Of a stretch of DNA of 36,375 bases, positions 1 through 7,432 are shown piece after piece. This DNA comes from JBOGFI01 sp050743365. GTDB taxonomy: Bacteria > Actinomycetota > Acidimicrobiia > IMCC26256 > JACDBD01. The stretch's first letter is position 1. Every line of letters begins with the position of its first letter. The notes under the pieces are model-generated. The model made no database searches and was not told the DNA's origin. It was given only the letters and a program-made list of their open reading frames with translations. Where the stretch lies: assembly GCA_050743365.1 (NCBI GenBank), contig JBOGFI010000242.1, positions 1 to 36,375 on the forward strand. Direction: 5' to 3'. Made by a program: the position numbers and the translations under genes.

Positions 1-1
1 C

Positions 2-1000
2 CTCCCCGGCCCCGGCACCGGCTACGAGGCGCGCGCCGGGGCGGGCGCGGCGGCCCTGGTGCTGGTGTCCGACGGCGGCTCGGCCTCGCTCACCGCGCGG
101 GTCACCCGCACCCGCCCCGTCCTCGACCGCTACCGCGGCGACGGCGAGCCGGTGATCCGCGACCTCTACGACAGTCGCCTGTTCCGCGAGGAGATCTTCG
201 TGCCGATCGTGCAGGAGGTCGGCGAGCAGCTCGCCGCCCTCGACGTGCGGGCGTGGTCGCTTCCCGACCCCGACGGCCGCCTCGGCGCGGTGGTGGCGAA
301 GAAGCTCGGCGCGGGCACACCGGCTTCGGCCTCCGTGTACGCGGCGCTGGGCGACACCGGGACGGCAGCACCCCTACTCGGCTGCCTCGGCGCGCTCGAC
401 GCCGCCGGCACCATCGCGCTGATCGGCTTCGGCGGCGGGCGCGCCACCGGGGTGACGATCTCGGCCGACGGGCCGGTGCACGGCGCCGCCGGGGTGGCCG
501 ACGTGGTCGCCTCGGGCCGGGTCGTGCCGTACGTCGAGGCGCTGCGCGCCCGCGGGCAGCTCGCGGCGGCCGGCGAGACGATCCCGATGGGCGTGCCCCC
601 CGAAAGCGCGTCCTTCGTGCGCGGCGCCGACGAGATGCTCGGCCTCCTCGGCGCGCGCTGCGTCGACTGCGGGACGATCAACACCCCGCCTTCGATCCAC
701 CCGCACTGCATCAGCTGTGGCAGCACCAAGTTCGAGCTGGTGCCTTTGGCGCGCGCCGGCGTGGTGCACACGTTCGTCGTGAACCAGACGATGCCGGCGC
801 CGTTCGTCGCGCCCTTGCCGCTCGCCGTGATCGACCTTGCCGACGGGGCGCGCCTCATGCTGCAGGTCGTGGGCGACGGCGCCGACCTCGAGATCGGCAG
901 CCCGGTCGAGCTGGTGTTGCGGCGCTACGCGCACGAGCGGGGTGCGCCGGTCTACGGATACAAGGCGAAGGCCAAGACGGAGCAAGGACCAGGCAGATGA
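2..1000 (+). CDS. HMG-CoA synthase-like / DUF35 OB-fold fusion protein, 5' end outside the window
   Basis: The reading frame is open from base 2, so the N-terminus lies upstream; 332 codons are visible. The first ~175 residues look like the C-terminal half of a thiolase-fold HMG-CoA synthase-like domain: a GAGAAALVLVSD strand at the start and a GDTGTAAPLLG segment followed by a glycine-rich IGFGGGRATG turn. They are followed by a DUF35 module: a rubredoxin-like zinc ribbon with two Cys pairs (CVDC and CISC, about 18 residues apart) and then an OB-fold (residues starting LARAGVVHTFVVN). DUF35 proteins usually accompany thiolases and are thought to help acyl-CoA binding or channelling. The stop overlaps the start of the thiolase gene (ATGA), so the two are translationally coupled and probably form a complex. 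The family call is firm; the substrate is unknown. Confidence 0.85.
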   Translation, partial: LPGPGTGYEARAGAGAAALVLVSDGGSASLTARVTRTRPVLDRYRGDGEPVIRDLYDSRLFREEIFVPIVQEVGEQLAALDVRAWSLPDPDGRLGAVVAKKLGAGTPASASVYAALGDTGTAAPLLGCLGALDAAGTIALIGFGGGRATGVTISADGPVHGAAGVADVVASGRVVPYVEALRARGQLAAAGETIPMGVPPESASFVRGADEMLGLLGARCVDCGTINTPPSIHPHCISCGSTKFELVPLARAGVVHTFVVNQTMPAPFVAPLPLAVIDLADGARLMLQVVGDGADLEIGSPVELVLRRYAHERGAPVYGYKAKAKTEQGPGR

Positions 1001-2175
1001 GCTGGAACCGGGTGGCGGTGGTGGGCGCCGGGCTGATCAAGTTCGGTGAGCTCTTCGAGCAGAGCTACGAGCAGATGGCGGCGGGCGCGTTCCAGGCCGC
1101 CGCCGGCAGCGTCGAACGCGGTTTCGAGCCGTCGCAGGTCGAGGCCGCGTTCGTGGCCACGCAGCGGGGCACGCTCTGGGGCCAGGAGGGCATCGGCGGC
1201 AACACCGTGCCGAGCGCCATCGGCCTCGCGGGCATCCCGTGCACCCGGATCGAGAACGCGTGCCCGTCGGGCTCCGACGCCTTCCGGATCGGCGCCATGG
1301 CGGTGGCCAGCGGCGTGCACGACGTGGTGCTCGTCATCGGCGTCGAGAAGATGCGCGACAAGTCGACCGAGGAGGGGCTGCTGTCTCGGGCAGCGGCGGG
1401 CCACCCCATCTTCACTCGGGGCGAGACGGCGCCGGTGCTCTTCGCCCCGTTCGCCACCCGCCACATGCACGAGTACGGCACGACGCGCGAGATGCTGGCG
1501 TCGGTGGCGGTTAAGAACCACCACAACGGCGCACGCGACCCGTTCGCCCACTTCCAGAACGAGATCACGGTCGAGGATGTCCTCCGGTCGCCACCGGTGT
1601 GCCACCCGCTGCACCTGCTCGACTGCTGCCCCCAGACCGACGGCGCCGCCGCCGTGCTCCTGGTGAACGCCGAGCGGGTGGGCGAGTTCACCGACCGGCC
1701 GGTCTACGTGGCCGGGTTCGGGGTGGCCACCGACCATCCCTACCTGCACGAGAAGACGACCTTCACGGGGCTGAAGGCGACGACCGCCGCTGCCGAGCGG
1801 GCCTACCGGATGGCCGGGGTCGAGCCGGCCCAGATCGACTGCGCCGAGGTGCACGACTGCTTCACGATCACCGAGATCCTCGACATCGAGGACCTCGGGT
1901 TCGTCGAGAAGGGCAAGGGCGGGGTCGCCTCCCTCGACGGCGAGACGTCGCTGCGGGGCCGCATCCCGGTGAACACGTCGGGTGGGCTGCTCGCCAAGGG
2001 CCACCCCATCGGGGCGACCGGCGTGGCCCAGCTCACCGAGTGCTGGTGGCAGCTTCGGGGCGAGGCCGGCGAGCGCCAGGTCGAGACACCCAACGGCTAC
2101 GCGCTCCAGCACAACGTGGGGGGCCGCGGCTCGGGCGTCTCGGTGGTCAACATCCTGACGACCAACCCCGCCTAG
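997..2175 (+). CDS. SCP-x-type thiolase / acetyl-CoA acetyltransferase family protein
   Basis: A 392-residue thiolase-superfamily enzyme of the lipid-transfer (SCP-x) class, expected to cleave or form a C-C bond between acyl-CoA units. The nucleophilic Cys is at residue 89 in ENACPSGS. HDCFTITEI and the NTSGGLLAKGHPIGATG block supply the catalytic His residues. The C-terminus ends in HNVGGRGSG, as in SCP-x thiolases, without the second Cys motif of classical thiolases. Length is normal. The ATG lies inside the stop of the DUF35 gene, and no better start exists. With the upstream HMG-synthase-like/DUF35 protein it resembles thiolase-DUF35 pairs of archaea and actinobacteria, some of which act as aldolases or thiolases in sterol side-chain degradation. 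The precise substrate cannot be read from sequence. Confidence 0.9.
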   Translation: MSWNRVAVVGAGLIKFGELFEQSYEQMAAGAFQAAAGSVERGFEPSQVEAAFVATQRGTLWGQEGIGGNTVPSAIGLAGIPCTRIENACPSGSDAFRIGAMAVASGVHDVVLVIGVEKMRDKSTEEGLLSRAAAGHPIFTRGETAPVLFAPFATRHMHEYGTTREMLASVAVKNHHNGARDPFAHFQNEITVEDVLRSPPVCHPLHLLDCCPQTDGAAAVLLVNAERVGEFTDRPVYVAGFGVATDHPYLHEKTTFTGLKATTAAAERAYRMAGVEPAQIDCAEVHDCFTITEILDIEDLGFVEKGKGGVASLDGETSLRGRIPVNTSGGLLAKGHPIGATGVAQLTECWWQLRGEAGERQVETPNGYALQHNVGGRGSGVSVVNILTTNPA

Positions 2176-2188
2176 CCGCGACCTGACC

Positions 2189-2341
2189 ATGATCCGGGTC
2201 GAGACCGGCGCCGACCCCACCGTGCGCGCCCTGCTCGACCTCGAGGCCGCGTACCAGTCGCTGGCGACGACCCCGGACGACCTCGTGGAAGGCATGGCCG
2301 CGTTCAAGGAGCGCCGCGACGCCCGCTTCACCGGGCGCTGA
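2189..2341 (+). pseudogene. Orphan C-terminal fragment of an enoyl-CoA hydratase (crotonase)
   Basis: A 50-codon reading frame starting ATG at 2189, 13 bp after the thiolase stop. Its second half, DLEAAYQSLATTPDDLVEG then MAAFKERRDARFTGR, closely matches the extreme C-terminus of crotonases, which typically end in EGVAAFLEKRxPRFTGR. No upstream crotonase core (GG..E...D, PE...G) is present in any frame between the thiolase and this fragment. The likeliest explanation is a deletion that joined the thiolase to the last ~45 codons of a former neighbour. It might still be translated as a short peptide coupled to the thiolase, but no function can be assigned. Confidence 0.7.
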
Positions 2342-2360
2342 GTGGACAGGGAACGTCGGT

Positions 2361-2391
2361 GACGACGCTGTCGCTTTGCGATCGCGTCGTC
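2361..2391. terminator. Hairpin between convergent genes, probable bidirectional terminator
   Basis: GACGACGC (2361-2368) is perfectly complementary to GCGTCGTC (2384-2391). Inside the loop TCGC (2371-2374) pairs with GCGA (2378-2381) around TTT, giving 8 bp, a 2x2 internal loop and 4 bp. It lies between the + strand thiolase/crotonase remnant and the 3' end of the - strand surface-protein operon. There is no U-tract, which is common for actinobacterial terminators. Confidence 0.6.
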
Positions 2392-2413
2392 CAGATCATG
2401 TCCTGTCTCACCA

Positions 2414-3430
2414 TCAGGACGCGCCTCGGAAGGCAACGTAGTAATAGGTCGTCCCATTGGTATTCACGGTCGAGCTGGTGCCCACCTGGAAGCCATCTGT
2501 CAGGAGCGCCTTAATACCTGTGGTGAAATTCGCCCTAGCCATGAACTCTTGGGAGCTGGTCCCAGAGATCGAGGCCGGTCGATGCACGCCCCGTGTCGCA
2601 CCATTGGCCCTGTTGATGACGTATTCGGGCTGGAAGCCAACGCCGGTTACATTCATGTTGTCGACGCCGTTACCGGTGTAGGAGTTCGCAGTCATCCTTC
2701 CGGAGACCGCGTTCCAGGCGACGTAGTAGTACGTGGTGCCGCTCGTGTTGACCCGAGAGCTGTCTCCAACCGAGAAGCCGTCGGCATCGAGGGAGGTGAT
2801 CCTATTCGTGGCTCCTGCATCCCCATCGAAGAAGAATGTCGTGCTCATCGGCGCAGAGCGCTGCACGGCTTCGCTTGCGGCAGCCGAGAGCACGATCACA
2901 TACTCCGGCGAGAAGCCAAGACTTGTAAGTGACTGGCTTGTCCCGTTCCCGGTGTACGAGCCAATCTTCAGCTCGCCTGCGAACGTCTTGAATGCGCTCC
3001 AGTAGTAGGTGATGCCACTGGCGTTGACTGTTGCGTTCGTCCCGAGCGTGAATCCGTCGGCATCGAGCGACTGGATCTGGTTAGCGCCAGGAGCAGTCGG
3101 GCCGACGAGTGCCTTGGCGCTGTCGCCGGTCATGGTGGACGTCTTCATGACGGTCACCTGGGTGGTATCGCCCTTGATGATCACGACATCCGGTTGAAAG
3201 CCAATGGCGGTGATCTGCCGGTTGTCGGCTCCGTTTCCCGCGTAGCTGCCGGTGGCAAGGCGCATACCACTCCCAGCGAACGAGGCAGCCGTACTGAAGG
3301 TGTTCCCGTCTACCGGAGCCGCGTCGACGAAGAGCGCAAGCGGAGCGGGTGTCGCGTACCACGCGACGAACAGCGCGATCACCAAGCCCATCCACAGCGC
3401 CAGCCGCGGTCTCCAGTCACGCGTGCGCAT
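2414..3430 (-). CDS. Surface/secreted protein with SipW-type leader and three ~92-residue repeats
   Basis: 338 residues from ATG 3430, which overlaps the end of the upstream signal peptidase gene by 14 nt. A basic N-terminus and a hydrophobic stretch (~10-32) are followed by APLALFVDAAPVDGNTFSTA. This has the same layout as the leader of TasA/camelysin proteins and as the neighbour at 4751-5344, so cleavage near Ala32 by a SipW-type peptidase is inferred. The rest consists of three diverged repeats, at about residues 58-153, 154-246 and 247-338. Each runs SYxGNG, then a GFxPxYVI strand, then a DGFxVGTxxxVNxxGTTYYYVAF ending, a pattern seen in phage-tail-like and surface proteins. Base composition is clearly less GC-rich than the neighbours. 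It is probably an adhesin or matrix component; the repeat family is recognised only by pattern. Confidence 0.75.
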   Translation of the reverse strand: MRTRDWRPRLALWMGLVIALFVAWYATPAPLALFVDAAPVDGNTFSTAASFAGSGMRLATGSYAGNGADNRQITAIGFQPDVVIIKGDTTQVTVMKTSTMTGDSAKALVGPTAPGANQIQSLDADGFTLGTNATVNASGITYYWSAFKTFAGELKIGSYTGNGTSQSLTSLGFSPEYVIVLSAAASEAVQRSAPMSTTFFFDGDAGATNRITSLDADGFSVGDSSRVNTSGTTYYYVAWNAVSGRMTANSYTGNGVDNMNVTGVGFQPEYVINRANGATRGVHRPASISGTSSQEFMARANFTTGIKALLTDGFQVGTSSTVNTNGTTYYYVAFRGAS

Positions 3431-4055
3431 CGGCCACCCAGGAGATCCAGGGGACCGCCCACTGCCGCCACCCACTGGCCCAAATCTGCACGAGCGTCGC
3501 CGCGCACAGCAGTGCGGCCGGCAACACGATCAGGACTGCCCACCCGACTGGAGCGGAGATAAAGGCCACGAGGTACCCGAGCTGGGGTACATGGAACATC
3601 GCAACGGGGACCCGCTCGGGTAGTACGTAGCGCCCGGGATCGCGCGACCTGCTCGCGTCTCCCTTCGTCCGCACGGTGAGCCGTCCCCTGCTCTCGTGCT
3701 TCTCAACGACACGGTGGAGTACGGGGGCGCGCCCCGCACGCTCGATGAGAACCACGTCGCCGCGGTCGACCTTCGCGGACCGCACGCGCTGGGCGACGGC
3801 GAGGCTCCCTACGGGGTAGGCGCCGCCCATGCTGTCGCTGCGCACGATGAGCGGGGTGTAGCCGAACGCCCGCGGGGCCACGACCGCCGCCAGCGTCAGC
3901 GCCATCATGGCCAGGACGAGCACCACGAACGCGCCCCGGGCCCGCCGGAGTGCCGCCGCCCGCCGCTGTCGTCGCCTCGGGGCCCAGACCTCGGCGCGCG
4001 ACAAGACCCGGAAGGAGCCGCTTGCCCGAAGATCGGGAGCAATCGACGTCGTCAC
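3417..4055 (-). CDS. SipW-type signal peptidase I (second of a tandem pair)
   Basis: 212 residues from GTG 4055, which overlaps the TGA of the upstream paralogue (GTGA). This is a membrane serine protease of the archaeal/ER/SipW branch. There is a hydrophobic segment at ~42-60, the catalytic Ser at 75 in RSDSMGGAYPVGS, a His at 114 in VLHRVVEK replacing the usual Lys, and an Asp at 133 in TKGDASRSRD. A second hydrophobic segment lies near 160-190, followed by a C-terminal tail. It shares most motifs with the preceding gene but the termini have diverged. It sits between the first peptidase and the repeat protein with overlapping ends, so it may be dedicated to that protein. Confidence 0.9.
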   Translation of the reverse strand: MTTSIAPDLRASGSFRVLSRAEVWAPRRRQRRAAALRRARGAFVVLVLAMMALTLAAVVAPRAFGYTPLIVRSDSMGGAYPVGSLAVAQRVRSAKVDRGDVVLIERAGRAPVLHRVVEKHESRGRLTVRTKGDASRSRDPGRYVLPERVPVAMFHVPQLGYLVAFISAPVGWAVLIVLPAALLCAATLVQIWASGWRQWAVPWISWVADAHA

Positions 4056-4684
4056 GCCAGGCCCGATCGATCGACGCCGGTCACCGGTGGCGGGGGCGAC
4101 CAGGTGCGCACGAGCACGCCCGCCGTCAGCACGGCTGCCGGGAGCACGACGAACAGCGCCCAACCCAGCGGCGTCGAGATCAACGCGACGAGGTAGCCCA
4201 GGTACGGGATACGCGTGGTTGCGACGGGCACGCGATCGGGGAGGACGTAGCGGCCGGGATCCCGGGACCGGTTGGCGTCCCCCCTCGTGCGCACGATGAC
4301 CCGCCCCTGGGATTCGTCCGTCGAGACGATCCGGTGCAGCAGCGCCATGTCGCCCGAGTCGCGGCTCATACGGGCCAGCACGACGTCGCCCACCTCGACG
4401 TCGGCGGCATCGGCCGGCCGGCTGAAGGTCAGGCTTCCGACCGGATAGGCGTGGCCCATGCTGCCGGCCCGCACCACCAGCGCCCCGTAGCCGAGCGCCC
4501 GCCCGGCCACAATCGCGCCGAGTGCGGGGACCATCACCGACAGGAGGAGGATCACGAGCGCCCGCCCGGTGCGGACCAGTCCGGACCGACGCCACGCCGG
4601 CCTGTCGACGCCGACTGCCGGTGGACGGGGCGCGGGACGTGACCGCAGGCCCACCCTCAGCTCGGGTGCGAGGCTCGCCTCCAC
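4052..4684 (-). CDS. SipW-type signal peptidase I (first of a tandem pair)
   Basis: 210 residues from GTG 4684, preceded by GGAGGAG four to five nt upstream. The N-terminal membrane segment is at ~41-60. The catalytic Ser is 75 in RAGSMGHAYPVGS, the His is 118 in LLHRIVST, and the Asp is 136 in TRGDANRSRD, which is the Ser-His-Asp arrangement of SipW/archaeal-type peptidases. A second hydrophobic segment is at ~162-192. It lies 66 bp downstream of the TasA-like gene and overlaps the second peptidase, so the four genes 5344-2414 form one operon. SipW enzymes of Bacillus cleave the unusual leaders of TasA/TapA/camelysin, and the same role is inferred here. Confidence 0.9.
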   Translation of the reverse strand: MEASLAPELRVGLRSRPAPRPPAVGVDRPAWRRSGLVRTGRALVILLLSVMVPALGAIVAGRALGYGALVVRAGSMGHAYPVGSLTFSRPADAADVEVGDVVLARMSRDSGDMALLHRIVSTDESQGRVIVRTRGDANRSRDPGRYVLPDRVPVATTRIPYLGYLVALISTPLGWALFVVLPAAVLTAGVLVRTWSPPPPVTGVDRSGLA

Positions 4685-4750
4685 GTCTCCTCCGACCCGA
4701 CGAGGGCTGCCCGTCGTCCGACGACGGCGGGCAGCCTCCCGTCAGCCTGC

Positions 4751-5344
4751 CTAGTTGTTGGCCGTCTGCTCGGCGTCGAACGTGAACGTGGCCGTGGTGG
4801 TCGCGTCCTGGAAAGCGTCGCCCGTCCTGGTGGGCAGGTTCACCCGGAAGCACAGGGTCTCGTTCGTGCTCGCGGCCAGGGTGCGGTCGCCGGCGTGCGC
4901 ACCGGTGGTGTTGTCACCCACCAGCTTCCCGGCGGTGGAGTCCAAGTCACCCGTGTAGAGCTGGGTGCCGTCGAAGTCGTCGCATGGGGTCGCCGGCGTG
5001 GTCACGTCAATGGTCTTGACCGTCAGCACCAGCTGGTCCTTGAGCCCCTTGAGGTCGGCGTTGGTGGCCGACGACGAGATCGCGTACCGCAGCGCCAGGG
5101 TCCCGCCGTTCGTCACCACGATGTCGTCCGTCACGGTGTCCCCGGGTGCCATGTTGCTAAATGTCACCAGGGCCGAGGTCGGCGCGGTGCTGATGTCCAC
5201 GGTGCCGGTCGTGAACGTGTTGCTGCCCACGGCCTGCGAATCCGTGAACAGCGCCAGCGTTCCGACGCTCACGAGTGCGGCGAACGCCAGCAGCACTACG
5301 ACCGTCGCCGCCAGCTTCCGGGTCGTGCTCCGTTGCTTGCTCAT
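4751..5344 (-). CDS. TasA/camelysin-like secreted protein with SipW-dependent signal peptide
   Basis: 197 residues from ATG 5344. This start is fixed by AGGAGG ten nt upstream and by a standard basic-hydrophobic leader; an upstream in-frame extension has no such support. The leader ends VSVGTLALFTDSQAVG, followed by SNTFTTGTVDIS. This aligns with the TasA pattern in which cleavage falls just before the FxND-like motif, here after Ala31. The mature part is beta-rich, with the PGDTVTDDIVVTNGGTLALRY strand typical of the family and two Cys residues that could form a disulfide. In firmicutes such proteins build biofilm fibres or act as camelysin proteases; in this organism the role is probably structural at the cell surface. 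First gene of the operon with two SipW peptidases. Confidence 0.85.
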   Translation of the reverse strand: MSKQRSTTRKLAATVVVLLAFAALVSVGTLALFTDSQAVGSNTFTTGTVDISTAPTSALVTFSNMAPGDTVTDDIVVTNGGTLALRYAISSSATNADLKGLKDQLVLTVKTIDVTTPATPCDDFDGTQLYTGDLDSTAGKLVGDNTTGAHAGDRTLAASTNETLCFRVNLPTRTGDAFQDATTTATFTFDAEQTANN

Positions 5345-5494
5345 CACTTCTCTGCCTCCTACCCAAACGCTGTCCCGTGGCGCCGGTATGGCACTGATCA
5401 AGAGATCGGGCAAATAGGAGTGGGGCTTAAGGGAAACCGGACCTCAAGCTCCCGCCGCCGCCCGCCGATGAGTGGGCCGGGGCACTGCGCCCGC

Positions 5495-5515
5495 TACTCT
5501 CTGACGCCGGCGTCA
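5495..5515 (+). promoter_or_regulatory. Promoter -10 (TACTCT) with overlapping TGACGCCGGCGTCA operator
   Basis: A TACTCT -10 hexamer is at 5495-5500. The perfect 14-bp palindrome TGACGCCGGCGTCA lies at 5502-5515, covering the expected transcription start about 19-34 bp before the SDR start codon. The same palindrome recurs at 11171-11184 and related forms at two other promoters, so it is a probable repressor operator. The rest of 5345-5533, between the divergent TasA-like and SDR genes, shows the TasA ribosome-binding site and otherwise no clear element. Confidence 0.7.
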
Positions 5516-5533
5516 GTTCGCAGAAGCGGGGAC

Positions 5534-6241
5534 ATGGGCCTTTTCGACGGCAAGATCGCGATCGTCACCGGGGCGGGGCGCGGCATCGGGCGGGCCGAGG
5601 CGCTGCTCCTGGCCGCGGAGGGCGCCGCGGTCGTGGTGAACGACCTCGGCGGCGCGGCGACCGGCGAGGGCGAGGACGAGCGCCCCGCCCGGCAGGTCGT
5701 CGACGAGATCGAGGCCGCGGGCGGCAGGGCGGCGGCGAACTACGACAGCGTCTCGGACTGGGACGGCGCCCGGCAGCTCGTCGACCAGGCGGTCGAGGCG
5801 TTCGGCGGCCTCGATGTGCTCGTCAACAACGCCGGCATCCTGCGCGACAGGATGAGCTTCAACATGGACGAGGCCGAGTGGGATGCCGTCATCGACGTCC
5901 ACCTCAAGGGCCATTTCTGCACCAGCCGCTTCGCCGCCGCCTACTGGCGGGCGCAGAGCAAGGAGCGCGGCGGCCCGGTCGACGCCAAGATGGTCAACAC
6001 CGCCTCCGAGTCCGGCCTCTACGGCAACGCCGGGCAGGTCAACTACGCCTCGGCCAAGGCCGGGATCGCGGCGATGACGATCGTGATGGCACGGGAACTC
6101 GAGCGGATCGGCGTGCGGGTGAACGCGCTCGCTCCGCGCTGGTGCAGATCGTGCAGGGGTGGCGGCGAGGCCGGGCGCGCCGCCCTGTTCTCCAAGTCGG
6201 GGCCGGGCGTTCCCCCGCTCCTCTTCTCCGTCGAGGAGTAG
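5534..6241 (+). CDS. SDR-family oxidoreductase with abnormal, truncated C-terminus
   Basis: 235 residues from ATG 5534. Residues 1-200 are a good classical SDR of the peroxisomal multifunctional/FabG-like group: TGAGRGIGR cofactor loop (12-20), NNAG (98-101), Ser158/160, Tyr171 and Lys175 in NYASAKAG. They align almost position by position with the full-length SDR at 34863-35774. After VNALAP (residue 201) the match stops and an unrelated Arg/Gly/Cys-rich tail of ~35 residues begins, ending LFSVEE. The ~100-residue substrate-lid region is missing, and none of the three forward frames contains it. The last ~25 codons nevertheless have coding-like GC-rich third positions, so the tail may derive from another gene joined by deletion. 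The enzyme may be inactive. First gene of an operon with two acyl-CoA dehydrogenase genes, under the palindrome operator. Confidence 0.8.
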   Translation: MGLFDGKIAIVTGAGRGIGRAEALLLAAEGAAVVVNDLGGAATGEGEDERPARQVVDEIEAAGGRAAANYDSVSDWDGARQLVDQAVEAFGGLDVLVNNAGILRDRMSFNMDEAEWDAVIDVHLKGHFCTSRFAAAYWRAQSKERGGPVDAKMVNTASESGLYGNAGQVNYASAKAGIAAMTIVMARELERIGVRVNALAPRWCRSCRGGGEAGRAALFSKSGPGVPPLLFSVEE

Positions 6242-6248
6242 GAGCGGC

Positions 6249-7430
6249 GTGAAGCTCGGCTGGGGCCCGGAGGAAGAGGCGTTCCGGGCCGAGCTGGCCG
6301 CCTTCCTCGACGAGCACGCGCCCCCGGAGGCGCTGGTGCAGCGCGACTTCGCCGCCGGGGATGACGTCGAAGGCGGCGAGCTCATCCCGGCGTGGGCGCG
6401 CAAGTGGCAGGCCATGCTCTTCGACCACGGATGGATGATCCCGGCGTACCCGCCCGCGCTGGGCGGGCGGAACTGCACACCCCTGCAGACGCTCGTGTAC
6501 CTCGAGGAGATGGCGAGCCGGAACATCCCCCGGTCACTGCACTTCCCCGGGTATGCGATCGTCGCGCCGAGCCTGCTCGAGTTCGGCACCGCCGAGCAGC
6601 AGGAGCTGGCACCCGCCGCGATCCGCGGCGACACCGTGTGGTGCATCGGGATGAGCGAGCCCGACGCCGGCTCCGACCTCGCGGGGATCCAGACGCGCGC
6701 CGCCGTGCACGACGACCACTTCGCGATCAACGGGCAGAAGGTGTGGACGAGCTACGCCATGGTCGCCCAGAAGTGCTTCTGCTACGTGCGCACCGATCCC
6801 GACGCGCCCAAGCACAAGGGCATCAGCCTGCTGGTCGTCGAGATGGACACGCCGGGTATCGAGATCCGCCCGCTGCGACACATCACCGGCGCCGCGGGGT
6901 TCGCCGAGGTGTTCTTCACCGACGTGATCGTGCCGCGCGACGGGCTGGTGGGCGGCCTGAACGACGGCTGGCGCCTGACCCAGGGCTCGCTCGCCCACGA
7001 GCGCGCCGGGCTGTGGGTGGAGAGCGTCACGCGCCTCGAGCACACGGTCGCCGCCCTCATCGACCTGGCCCGCCGGCGGGGCTTGGCCGACGACCCGGTC
7101 GTACGCCGCCGCCTCGCCGAGGCGTACGAGAAGGCTGCCAGCCTGCGCTCGCTCGGCTACAAGGGCTTCGCCGGCTTCGCCCAGGGCAGCTCGGCGCCGG
7201 AGCACTCCTACATGAAGATGGCCACGTCGGAGCTGGCGAAGGCGTGCTTCGAGCTCGGCATGCAGCTCCAGGGCGCCTACGGCGTGGTCGCCGACCCGGA
7301 GCGCGGCGAGGAGCAGGGCCGCTGGGTGCGGAGCTTCTTCATGAGCTTCGCCAGCACGATCGCGGGCGGGAGCTCGGAGATCCAGCGCAACATCATCGCC
7401 CAGCGGGTCCTCGGATTGCCGAGAGGCTGA
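6249..7430 (+). CDS. Acyl-CoA dehydrogenase, large subunit type (FadE26-like)
   Basis: 393 residues from GTG 6249, 7 bp after the SDR stop, with GGAG just upstream. FAD-dependent alpha,beta-dehydrogenation of an acyl-CoA. Motifs: WCIGMSEPDAGSDLAG (FAD/substrate signature), INGQKVWTSYA, and GGSSEIQRNIIAQRVLG at the C-terminus. The Glu found in MCAD just before the GTSEIQR motif is absent (STIAGGSS). Glu251 in LAHERAG instead occupies the alternative position used by isovaleryl-CoA and several actinobacterial FadE enzymes. It is followed within 3 bp by a second, shorter subunit, as in heterotetrameric alpha2beta2 enzymes that act on steroid side chains or other bulky acyl-CoAs. Substrate unknown. 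Confidence 0.9.
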   Translation: MKLGWGPEEEAFRAELAAFLDEHAPPEALVQRDFAAGDDVEGGELIPAWARKWQAMLFDHGWMIPAYPPALGGRNCTPLQTLVYLEEMASRNIPRSLHFPGYAIVAPSLLEFGTAEQQELAPAAIRGDTVWCIGMSEPDAGSDLAGIQTRAAVHDDHFAINGQKVWTSYAMVAQKCFCYVRTDPDAPKHKGISLLVVEMDTPGIEIRPLRHITGAAGFAEVFFTDVIVPRDGLVGGLNDGWRLTQGSLAHERAGLWVESVTRLEHTVAALIDLARRRGLADDPVVRRRLAEAYEKAASLRSLGYKGFAGFAQGSSAPEHSYMKMATSELAKACFELGMQLQGAYGVVADPERGEEQGRWVRSFFMSFASTIAGGSSEIQRNIIAQRVLGLPRG

Positions 7431-7432
7431 CG

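Noticed and set aside
952..2457. Long open frame opposite the thiolase gene
   Set aside because: It is the shadow of GC-rich coding on the other strand; the Arg/His/Gly-rich composition has no domain features, while the + strand encodes an intact thiolase.
6130..6250. Simple frameshift as the cause of the odd SDR end
   Set aside because: None of the three forward frames in this interval encodes the missing SDR C-terminal region, so a single indel would not restore it.
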